A stretch of 64,000 nucleotides of DNA from Dioscorea cayenensis subsp. rotundata (Eukaryota; Streptophyta; Magnoliopsida; Dioscoreales; Dioscoreaceae). The DNA is taken from NCBI RefSeq assembly GCF_009730915.1, contig NC_052487.1, positions 18,034,529 to 18,098,528 on the forward strand, given 5' to 3'. The notes beneath the pieces were generated by a model that did not search any database, was not told where the DNA came from, and saw only the letters and a program-made list of their open reading frames with translations. How positions within the stretch are numbered: position 1 is the first letter of the stretch; each line of letters starts with the position of its first letter. Below are positions 36,855 to 47,366 of the stretch, in pieces. The position numbers and the translations under genes were made by a program.

Positions 36855-38457
36855 TTAGGAGCGGGAGCTTCCTGCCTCGACTCTCCCCTTCTTTGGCAAC
36901 ACATCGCTAGTCTGAGAGTTTTTCCTGATCAGAGCATCCCTTCTTGCCTCTTCTTGGTACTGATTGAGGGTCATGTCATCATCCGGATCACCATCATCAG
37001 ACATTTCCTCATGTTCATCAGCAGAGAAATCCTCATCTTTAGAGCTATCCTCCTCAATGAGACCCGGATCCAAAGCTGAGGACACCTTTTCTACTTGGGA
37101 GGAATGAGACTGATCTCCGATGCATGCAGGGGAGGCAATATCCTGCAGAGAAGAGCGAAGGATAGGATGAGGGAAAGAAGAACGAAAAGAGCTTCTGTTC
37201 TTTCCAATGTCTCGGGTAGATAGATCGAGGGACAGATGAGTGGGAAGGTTAGGCACAAAGCTGGCATTAGAGATTGGCTCAATGTCTAGGGAAAGGGCCA
37301 CAACAGGCGTACTATCCTTGGGATTAGGAGAGATGATCTCGGGGGAAGGATCAATAGTTAGATTGGCAGGACAAGGGTTGATGGGGGAAATATCTAGAGT
37401 GTCAAAGATCTGGACGCTATGGCTGGCGTGCCAGCCAAGGAACCACCCTCTACCTACAAAGGTTCTTCAGCCACGTGGGCTATAGGAAACGGGGTCACTA
37501 GATTCAGCAGCAACGGTACTCGATTCAGCTGCAGGTCTCCAGGGCACATGATCGGCACGAGAAGCACCGTCCCCATCCTCGAGCTCTACCCCGCCAGTGA
37601 GAAACCAGTAACCACGGTCTGTACTCTGTCTTCGACAAAGGTTGTTCCGATTCAGAGGGATTAACAGATGAGTGCTTCATAGACGTGGAAACAGAAATGC
37701 CCATCTACTGTTCGTCTTCCATGGTGACCTGGGTTGTATCCTCCACCGGCACTCGCGTGGAGCGAGTGGGCAGTCGGATATCACCGGCTCCCACGGACTC
37801 AGAACGAGCACAGGCCTTACTTCCATGTCCCACCAGTCCACAGTTATAGGAAAAGGTCGGCAGCCGTTCGTATAGGACAACAACGAACACACTGTGAAGA
37901 TCGTCCCCTATCCAGATCCCCGGGCAAAGGGGCTTAGAAAGGTCGATCTCGATGCAGACACGAGCGAACCTTGATCGGGTCAGTGTGGAGGTGAGCTCAT
38001 CAATTTTGATAAGGTTACCAAAGTTACAAGCAATTGTTTCAAGAGTCTCACCATCCCAGCACTCGACTGGGAGATTGTGAAACTGCACCCATATCGCAGC
38101 AGTATTAAGCTTAGCAAATGATGGTTCAAAGAAAGGTTTCCAGGGAGACAATTGCAGTATAATTCCATTCACATACCAGGGACCTCCAAGAAGGAGATGT
38201 TTCATTGCTAGTTCAGAGGAGCATCTGATCAATAGGAAACCATTTGGTAAGTCTGAAATAAAGATTTCGCCAAATTCTGCCCATTTAGATAAGAGAGTGG
38301 ATTTCACTTGTTCAAATGGAGGGGGCTTTTCAAACAATTTTCCATATAAGGCATGCTGAAAATTTCTACGGCCACGTCCCAGAGCCTCAATATCCAGCTT
38401 AACGAAGCTGGTGGTGGACGTCTTGAGTTTGTTCAAGATGGGCCAAATTCTGCCCAT
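36855..38457 (-). pseudogene. LINE ORF1 (DUF4283 plus zinc knuckle), frameshifted
   Basis: The N-terminal 250 residues (38457-37705) carry the DUF4283 fold with LRGPWY-type motif GGPWYVNGIILQLSPWKPFF and AAIWVQFHNLPVECWDGETL. They end in a knuckle reading FSYNCGLVGHGSKAC, where the first Cys of CxxCGxxGHxxxxC is replaced by Ser. A further frame (37301-36855) holds an acidic region ending PKKGRVEAGSSRS, as usual before ORF2. The protein would bind RNA as a nucleic-acid chaperone. A 173-base tandem duplication lies at its 5' part. Confidence 0.8.
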
Positions 38458-38609
38458 TTAGATAAGAGAGTGGATTTCACTTGTTCGAATGGAGGGGGCT
38501 TTTCAAACAATTTTCCATATAAGGCATGCTGAAAATTCCTACGGCCACGTCCGAGAGCCTCAGCATCCAGCTTGACGAAGCTGGTGGTGGACGCCTTCAG
38601 TTTGTTCAA
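38270..38609. repeat. 173-base tandem duplication in LINE ORF1 region
   Basis: The sequence starting CCAAATTCTGCCCATTTAGA at 38270 is repeated from 38443 with about a dozen substitutions (for example tcaaatgg versus tcgaatgg, gtcccagag versus gtccgagag). It covers the segment encoding the first ORF1 residues, so the start region exists twice. Confidence 0.85.
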
Positions 38610-38854
38610 GAGTTATTCATTGTGAAAGGGGGAGTAGTTAATTGTCTGAGAAAGAGACGATGCAATTTGAGACCAAGACTTGTTTTGGGACCGGGGGAGG
38701 GGGTTGGCCCTCGCTTGCCATAGCAAGGGGGGTGGGAGAACGAGGGTAAACGTTCAGAGATCAAAGAGCACGAGGCAGAGTTAACGCTTGTTAAACATAC
38801 ACACATCACAATGGCCAACAACAGCTCATGCCTTCTCGAGTGTTAGAAGTCGAT

Positions 38855-41800
38855 AAGGCATTGACATGTTAAACTTAAATGTTTTTGACTTGTCAATGAT
38901 GATCCAAAGTTGAAGGAATGTTCTTAGTTACTACTAAGCAAAAGAATGGGACAGTGATGGATATCTAACATTTGACAAAGAATTGATTCATCATATTGAA
39001 ATATCAAATTGTTGAATTGTTTGCTAACTGCAAAGAAAGCCATCAGAAAATATCCAACATTTTAGTAATTTGGTCCCACTAATCCTGTGGTGGTTGTGGT
39101 TGTTGTTTTGTTCTGGCATGTGCTCAATGGTAAGATTTTGAAGAAAGAAAGGTCTGAAAGGGCAAAGCAAAAGCATCAGCATTCAAAAAACATGGCAATT
39201 TGCAAGGAAAATCCATGATTGATAGAAGATGTTCTTAGCATTGCAGCAGATTCAGATAATAGCAACTAGAAGGTCTGAAACCGACAGACATATATCAACA
39301 GTAAATTTATTTGATGATACCGAATTTTGAAGAATACGAATTTATGGAAACTCACATGACCAAATGCTAAGCTTAAAAGTAACACAAATTTTCTGAATTG
39401 ATTCATAAATCGTACTCATTGCAAACGGTCGAGTCACAAACACCATGCGAAGTCCATAATACAAAGCAAAATACCACAAAGTCGATTCAAATAAACAACA
39501 AACATTAGTTCAGAATTCAGGCTTACACAGTAGGACAGAAGTAGAACAATGTTCGAGCTCGCTCGTGAGACCTACACTTCATCTTCATATGATGTCGAAA
39601 CTCTCCCATGAGACACGCGCTTGATCTTAACGTCAAACAAATTGTCTCGTTTTGAAACATGAGTGAAGATGCAGGAGTCACCAATTTCCAATTTGTAGTG
39701 TTCACAAAACTCACTCCAACCTTTTCCCAATCTAGGTGTTTGCGGACTATATGAAAAAAACACGGTCCACAACCTCCTGTCCGGACCCCTAATAGTCACA
39801 TCGTGAGATGATTTGAGGCCAGTTGATGCGCAGACCCAAAGAGGGACACTCTGCATTGACAATATGAACATTCACAATCACTGAAAAAGAACAATAATGT
39901 TGCTCTTGGATAAAACATTACAAAGAAGTGGTTAGTTAATCAATTACATAATTTTAAAATCAGTTGGACTGAGCATGGTCTAAAACAAAGATTACAGAAA
40001 AGGCACAAGCGAATACTTACAATTCTGCAGTGAACCAAGCTGGTTTTGTGTATCTTTTTCTCATACTGAATTATGTTCTCAATACAACTGGTTTCGTCCT
40101 CTGATATTATTCCCACAGACGGAGAAGAAACATTGGTTTCATCACAGTTGTTGGCCAATGGAATCTGGCCAAGACCTGAATAAATTCAAATAAATGTTTC
40201 AAATTGACTTTCATCGACAAATACTTTGAAAGAAAGACAACAACTTACTACTGTTTGAATCTTCACTATTAATACGGAAATTGTTGATTCTGCAACCACT
40301 GTGACCAAAGACCTTCAGAGTAAAAACCATGTTACCCACATAATGGAAGAAAAGAACACATCCTTCACTGAGGCCATGGGCTTTGATCATTTGTTCCCAA
40401 CCATCTGTGAAGAATAAACCTTCTTCGGTTTCTTGAACTTTTATGTGCCAAAATATACCAGCCGATAATATGATGGCTTTTCCATGGTTGTCATCAATAA
40501 CATGCCGAACAAATGCTGGTGGAATGCACTAAAAAAAACAACAAAGTTAGAAATTATTTCAAGAGATAGATAGAACTTCTTTCCATATTGTCATATAAAC
40601 CAAAAACATTAGCCTCTTCTTTACACATACTCGAGGTATTCGCTTTTAGAAAAATATTTGATATATAGTACTAGATAAAATGGATATTTTTAATATAATG
40701 AAATGTTAAAAAAAAGGAAGTTCGCCAAAATTATGTTTTGTTTTGTTTAGTCCCTTTGAGAAGGAAAATGCTTCTCTTTAGCATTTCATCATAGTAAAAA
40801 TGTATATTTTATCTGATTCTATACGCCAAACATTTCTCTAAAAACCAATACCTCAGAATATGTTCAGAGTATCTTCAATAACAACAGAGTGACTAGTTAT
40901 TATCAGTCAAAACCTTAGTTTCATCCTCATTAACCTCTCCCATATACAAAAATAAGAGATTCTGCAATAGCAAAATATGTACCCACCTCTGCTAGCAGTA
41001 TAACACTAAAAGGTGTAGACATGGCTAAAGCTGAATCAAATTTCAGAACTAAATGAAAAGGATCAAGCTACGTCATGGTCAATAATGGATGATGCAATGA
41101 AAAACCCAAATATCATACAACAGTAACCACATTTTAAGGGGGAAAAAAGCAGAACACATAATATTTAACTAATATTCAGTCTTAAAGGGATGTCCTAAGT
41201 AAACTTTTGAGACAAGCTTCAATGGCCAAATATACAACAAAAAGATAGACTTACAAATCTAGAACCACTAAGAAGAACCTTGACGAACTCGAGCCTCGGT
41301 GTTTCACTCATGCTTGTGTATGGTGCAGTGATGAAGATGAGAACCCTCCTTCAAGACTTGAGCTTTCTCTTCTTAACCCACCCACAAACCCAAAAAGCAG
41401 CAACAACAACAACAACAACAAAAAATTATCAAAAGTCAAGAAAACCAACTTGGGAAAATAGAACAAAGAAGAAGAAGAAGAACAACAACAACAACAAATT
41501 ATCAAGAGTCAAGAAAACCAACTTGGAAAAATATAACAAATCCAGTCGCAAATCCTGCCCTAATTCCAGTTGCTAACATGGCATTGAATCTAAAACTCTG
41601 AAGTTTTTCAGACTTTCTCGGTTGCAATAAAAGTAAAAGAAGAAGAAGAAGATGAATATGGTTACAAATCCTACCCTAATTCCACGTCCTAGCATGCCAC
41701 TGAATCTAAAATTAAGAAAAAAATCACAACTTTTCAGTTTCAATCACTCGAAATTCAATGAAAAATGCAAGAACAGAAAGAGAAACAGACCCAATCCACA

Positions 41801-42519
41801 AGAAAACAAAGAGAAGAAACCTGCATACCTCTTCCCCTGTGAGGCGTTGCGGCAAAAGAAACCCTCAGCGTTGCAAGTAACTTGCACGCTATCAAACCCT
41901 AAACAAAGCTGAGAAGTGAGAATCAAAGTGAACATCTTCTCCGGACTTTTAAGGCTGCAGTGATGCAAGTCCCTGTCTTCCATTATTCCTATAATAAGCA
42001 TCTGAGACAAAAAGCCAAAAAAAAGGTCCTCCAAACACTCTACACAAGAGTTTTTCACCATCTTTGGAAACTGCCACCCTGCTGAATTCCAAAATTTCAA
42101 ATCTTTTGCCATTAAAACTTCAAATCTCTGCTCTATGCTTTTGAGTTATATCAAGCCAAAAATTTGAAAATTGTTGTACTAAATTACATCAATGTAGACA
42201 GAGAGGTACAAACTTGCAACTCGGAAGAAGAAATGAGGCCTTTTCATCTCCTGCAAAGTAAGTATCACGAGAATAGAAAGCAATGATGACTTTTTTTCAT
42301 GTGAGTTTGGCATCGGAGAGGACGAATCGCTGGCGACGAGAGTAGAGGCGGTGATCATCTTCTTCTTTGTCTTCTTCGCCGGCAGGAGATGCCGGCCGGT
42401 GGCCGGAAGTGGAGACGAGGCGGAGAGCATGGATCGAGGAGAGAAGAGGAAAAAGCATGGGTTTTTGTTTGACTAGGGTTTACCTTTAAATTTTTCGATT
42501 TAACCCTCGCTTTCTTGAA
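38855..42519 (-). repeat. Duplicated block B (REM gene B with leader and flanks)
   Basis: This is the counterpart of 13898-17731. Homology starts within four bases of the LINE end, so the LINE lies exactly at the duplication breakpoint or was inserted very close to it. Confidence 0.88.
39572..41311 (-). CDS. REM-type protein with two B3 domains (copy B)
   Basis: Four exons (41311-41255, 40528-40249, 40175-40021, 39850-39572) join in phase to 256 residues. It is the duplicate of copy A. Exon 2 is 48 bases shorter than in A (280 versus 328), removing 16 residues just after the first B3 domain without breaking the frame; exon 3 is 21 bases shorter. The first B3 domain keeps DNHGKA, FWHIKVQ, FFTDGWEQM and GNMVFTLKVF. 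The second keeps GKGWSEFCEHYKLEIGD. The changes spare both domains, so the gene looks functional. Likely nuclear DNA-binding protein; targets unknown. Confidence 0.9.
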
Positions 42520-42625
42520 GTTTTGCAATTTGGTCCTCTTCTTTTTTTTTTTAATTTTCATTTTTCTATAGGCCTTTTGAGTCTTGACACACACATATAT
42601 ACATATAGAGATAAAGCTTGAACAT

Positions 42626-44830
42626 TCAACACATTCATTCATTTTTACCACATTAAACAGAAATGACCACTGATACTCAAAACATTGCACAAAAACCTTG
42701 TTCTACATCATAAACCTTTCTAAAGTGTCACAAGAACAACAGAGTTGACACAAATATTTTGTCATGAGCTTTGTTTTTTGGTTATCTGGACATGCATTAT
42801 GTTCTTGTTTTCTGAATCCAGTTCAAAGATACATGTATCTCCTTCTTGCAAATTCTTTTCCCCAGAGAACACACTCCAACCTTTACCGAATTTCGGTGAT
42901 CGTGTGGGGCAAGAAAGATGCACTGTGAATGTCTTCCCTTCTGAATCTGTGAGTATCACCGTCTGAGATGTCGAAAAACCATTTGATGAACAGAATGAAA
43001 GAGGAACACTCTGCATCCAAATATGATCAAAGAAAAATTACTGTCTTTCCATGAATGTATTAATCAGTGCAATTTGATTGATTAATGTGCAAAATATATG
43101 CATGGCTTACCAGATAGGAATAAATCAAGTTGCTTCTGGTTATTGTTTTGCTAAATTGAACTTCTTTCTTTATGTCGATAAATGGAGCCGAAAAACGACT
43201 TATATGTGAGTTCTTCTTCTTCAATTCCATTCGTTGAATATTTCCCGGCAACTTGGATTTCTCAATGTTGATGCTTCTCACATCATCTATGAATCATTTC
43301 AAATGGTAATCTAACATTAATTTAGTAACTAACATGAGTAGCAAGTACTAAACTCAGTAAGTAAAAGGCCAAAAGAAAACTAACTCTTCATTGCATTAAT
43401 CTCAGTACTGGTGTCATCAGCAGGACTGATTAATTTCCTCTTCTTTAGAGTATTGAATTGTCGACAACCACTTTTATCGAAAACCTTTATAGTGAAAACC
43501 ATGTTGCCTTCGTAGCGGAACACAAGAGAAAAACCTTCATTGAGTTCAAGGGCTGACACTAATTCATCCCAACCGTCTCCGAAGAACAATTCTTCGCCGT
43601 CTGCTTGAATTTTTACATGCCAGAATTTTCCAAGAGAGAATATGGTGGCTTTTCCATGATTATCATCACTGATATGTTTGACAAATGCCAGTGGAATTGA
43701 CTACAAGTATTATGAACAAGCTAAAATAAGCCATTCTGATACTTGACAAAGCTAAAACACACGCACACAATTGGAAGTCTAATTCTGCAGAAATTGAAGT
43801 TCTTAACTCCAACAATTAGCATGATATTATGGATTATTAGAATGACAAAATATCTAATAATTAAACACTCTTACACTGCAGTACAGAAATCATGTAAATA
43901 TATATATAATAACATAAGAAACACAAGCAAATTAAGAGCTATCTCTAACTTGAGAACATAAGCTCAGTTACTATTCTTAAAAAATCCAAGAAGAACTAGA
44001 ATAACACACACACACATATATATAATCACAATAAATACAAGCAAATTAAAAGCTAACTCTCAGATGAGAAGTTCAGGTAGTACTCATGAAAAAGCTAACA
44101 AGAAATGGGAACAGAACAGTAAAATATTACAGTATATATATTTACATATTAAAACCATTGAAATAATTCAGTGAGAATTATCATGAGTGGAGAGGCATAC
44201 AAGTTTGCAACCCTGTTGAAGGACCTTGAAGAACTGAGGCCTTTGTGCTCCATCCATGGCCAAGTAAACAAGGAGTGGTAAGTTTGGAATCACTATTTTG
44301 TAGAGGGAAAGCAGAAGTTTTTATCTTTTATGTAGCCATTTCTAGTTACACACAGCATTGACACTTGTCAATAATTTTCAGATATCACCTGACGAGTGTT
44401 ATCACTTTTAACTCTTCCCACCCAAATATATACATATAGAAACAATGGAATTATTTAATATAATATTGCCTGTATAAAACACTCATATTTTAAATATGTA
44501 TATTAGATTTTTAATATAAAGGAGAGAGAGAGAGAGGAGATCTCTTCAATTCTTTAATAGTTTGTATTTTCAGTCAAAACTTAGGAGTTCTATAAAATTT
44601 TACTAAAAACGAAGCTAACAGTATTTGTATTTATTATAGAAAATGAGAGTACTTATAGACTAATTGTATTTGAATTTATTACAAATACTCGACTAACGGT
44701 ATTTAAATTTATTATAAAAAATAAGAGTAGTATAATCAACACTCTTATGGACTAACGGTATTTGAATTTATTACAGAAAATGAGAGTACTATAATCAAAA
44801 GATCTCGAATTCAAAATTTGTTGAAAACAG
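42626..44830 (-). repeat. Duplicated block C (REM gene C with flanks)
   Basis: This is homologous to 44886-46925 over exons, introns and both flanks. It begins near TTTTACCACATTAAA and extends past a GA-repeat upstream of the ATG. At 44600-44830 it holds extra short direct repeats built on TATTTGAATTTATTA and AAATGAGAGTACT, about four copies, versus one in block D. Confidence 0.85.
42762..44257 (-). CDS. REM-type protein with two B3 domains (copy C)
   Basis: Four exons (44257-44201, 43700-43385, 43286-43111, 43010-42762) join in phase to 265 residues starting MDGAQRPQFFKVLQ. Intron 2 uses GTTAGT as donor. The first B3 domain has DNHGKATIF, FWHVKIQ, FFGDGWDELV and YEGNMVFTIKVF. The linker holds KKRKL. 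The second domain has SVPLSFCSSNGF, GKGWSVFSGEKNLQEGDTC and FELDSENKN. The exon layout matches the other four REM genes, which supports descent from one ancestor by tandem duplication. It is closest to copy D. Confidence 0.92.
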
Positions 44831-44885
44831 GCCGGGTTACTGGTTTAAGGAATTACTAGTTATAAGTGTGAGCTCTCATTCATTA

Positions 44886-46925
44886 ATTCATTCAGTTTTA
44901 CCACATTAAAGAGAAATGACCACTGATATTCAAGACATTGATCAAATACATTGCACAAATCCCTTGTTCTACATCATAAAGTTTAACAAGAACAACAAAG
45001 ATGACACAAAAAATAGTTTGTTATGAGTTTTGTTTTTTGTTTATCTGGACATGCAGTATGTTCTTGTTTTCTGAATCCAGTTCAAAGACACATGTATCAC
45101 CTTCTTGTAAATTCTTTTCCCCAGAGAACACACTCCAACCTTTACGGAATTTCGGCGATCTTGCAGGGCAAGAAAGATACACTGTGAATGTCTTCCCTTC
45201 TGAATCTGTGAGTATCACCGTCTGAGGTGTCGAAAAACCATTTGATGAACAGAATGAAAAAGGAACATTCTGCATCACATAAGATCAAAGAAAAATCACC
45301 CATCTTTTCATGAATGCATCAATCAGTGCAATTTGATTAATGTTCAAAATGCATGGCTTACCAGATAGGAATAATTCAAGTTGCTTTTGGTTATTGTTTT
45401 GCTAAATTGGACTTCTTTCTTTATGTCGATAAATGGAGCCGAAAAATGACTTATATGTGAGTCCTTCTTCAATTCCATTTGTTGAATATTTCCCGGCAAC
45501 TTGGATTTCTCAATGTTGATGCTTCTCACATCATCTATGAATCATTTCAAATGGTAATCTAACATTAATGTAGTAACTAACATGAGTAGCTAATACTAAA
45601 CTCAGTAAGTAAAAGGCCAAAAGAAAACTAACTCTTCATTGCATTAATCTCAGTACTGGTGTCATCAGCAGGACTGATTAATTTCCTCTTCTTTAGAATA
45701 TTGAATTGTCGACAACCACTTTTATCGAAAACCTTTATAGTGAAAACCATGTTGCCTTCGTAGCGGAACACAAGAGAAAAACCTTCATTGAGTTCAAGTG
45801 CTGACACTAATTCATCCCAACCATCTCCGAAGAACAATTCTTCGCCGTCTGCTTGAATTTTTACATGCCAGAATTTACCAAGAGAGAATATGGTGGCTTT
45901 TCCATGATTATCATCACTGATATGTCTGACAAATGCTAGTGGCATTGACTACAAGTATTATGAACAAGCTAAAATTAGCCATTCTAATACTTAACAAAGC
46001 TAAAACACACAATTAATTGGAAGTCTAATTCTGTACAAAGTTCTTAACTTGTTTATAATTTCTAACAATAACATGTCATTCTGGATTTTCCAAATTTTTC
46101 AGAATGACAAAATAGCAAATAAAAACTCACCCTGGAGTTCTAACAATAAATACTCAAATTAAGAGCAGTCTTTAACTTGAGTATCTGAGAACATAAGCTC
46201 AGTTACTATTCTTAAAAAATCCAAGATGAACTAAGATATAACACACATATAATCACAATAAATACAAGCAAATCAAAAGCTAACTCTCAGATGAGAAGTT
46301 CAGGTAGTACTCATGAAAAAGCTAACAAGAAATGGGAACAGAACAGTAAAATATTACAGTATATATATTTACATATTAAAACCATTGAAATAATTCAGTG
46401 AGAATTATCATGAGTGGAGAGGCATACAAGTTTGCAACCCTGTTGAAGGACCTTGAAGAACTGAGGCCTTTGTGCTCCATCCATGGCCAAGTAATCAAGG
46501 ATGGTAAGTTTGGAATTACTATTTTGTAGAGGGAAAGCAGAAGTTTTTATCTTTTATGAAGCCATTTCTAGTTACACACTGCTTTGACACTTATCAATAA
46601 TTTTCAGGGATCACCTGACGAGTGTTATCACTCTTCCCACCCAAAAATGTACTTATAGAAACATTAATGGAATTATTTAATATAATTATGCCTGGATAAA
46701 ACACTCATTTTTTAAATATATATATATATATATTAGATTTTTAAAATAGTGAAGAGAGAGAGATCCCTCCTATTCTTTAATAGTATGTAATTTTAGTCAA
46801 ATCTTGTGAAATTTATAAAATTTTTACCAAAAACCAAAGAGTCATAGTCAGCTTATATTTAAGTTTATTGCGGAAAATAAGAGTGAGATAATTAAAATAT
46901 TTTGAATTTAAAATTTGTTAAAAAT
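44886..46925 (-). repeat. Duplicated block D (REM gene D with flanks)
   Basis: This is the counterpart of 42626-44830. The coding exons are very similar, with a 3-base deletion in exon 3, which points to a recent duplication or gene conversion. Confidence 0.85.
45021..46484 (-). CDS. REM-type protein with two B3 domains (copy D)
   Basis: Four exons (46484-46428, 45948-45633, 45534-45362, 45269-45021) join in phase to 264 residues. It differs from copy C by scattered substitutions and loss of one Lys codon in exon 3. Both B3 domains are intact: DNHGKATIF, FWHVKIQ, FGDGWDELV in the first; NVPFSFCSSNGF, KGWSVFSGEKNLQEGDTC in the second. As in copy C, intron 2 begins GTTAGT. Predicted nuclear DNA-binding protein of the REM family. 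Confidence 0.92.
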
Positions 46926-47366
46926 AATAATTAATGGTAATGAGTCACCGATTATGGATGCAAGCCCCCAGCTCAAACTCTTTCGTCACCAGTTGAGGGT
47001 GTGCGGGATAGATGATCAATTCTCAGCCTGTGAGCACGCCCCTAATGCATATAGTCTTTATCGTTTTTATAAAAAAAAAATTTATTAAAATTTAATTCTT
47101 GTTTGTCTTGAAATGATGTAATTTAGTATATTAATTGAGAAGTATTTCATATTGATTTTATCCTTTATTCATGTCATCCACATGATAATCTTAAAAATAC
47201 TTTAGATGAAAAATATACACATTGTATATAAAACGAATTTCATATTAAAAAAAAACTCAAAAAATCAATTTCCTTACATTGCTCAAATTAAATCATTCAT
47301 AATTCAGAGAAATATAACTGTAAACCTGTATATATATACAGTATCAGATCAAGAAAGAACTAATAT
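46926..47366. other. Spacer between REM copies D and E
   Basis: This holds no gene. The stretch 46950-47045 is less AT-rich and reads like a fragment of a dispersed repeat; the rest is AT-rich. It should include the 3' flank of copy E, which ends at 47367. Confidence 0.4.

Larger units (their letters stand above)
33450..38850 (-). mobile_element. LINE (plant L1-type non-LTR retrotransposon), decayed
   Basis: On the minus strand the order is ORF1 (DUF4283/zinc-knuckle type), apurinic endonuclease, linker, start of reverse transcriptase. The element stops inside the reverse transcriptase (after RGKSPGPDGFNMEFYQNSW) near 33450. The catalytic FADD-box part, RNase H and 3' tail are therefore missing. 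The 5' limit abuts block B of the REM duplication at 38855. A solo LTR (34303-36167) interrupts the endonuclease. Without the LTR the remnant is about 3.5 kb. Confidence 0.88.

Noticed and set aside
41280-41576. Plus-strand frame of 98 codons beside REM copy B
   Set aside because: It is the antisense of REM exon 1 plus an AAC/AAG repeat in the leader.
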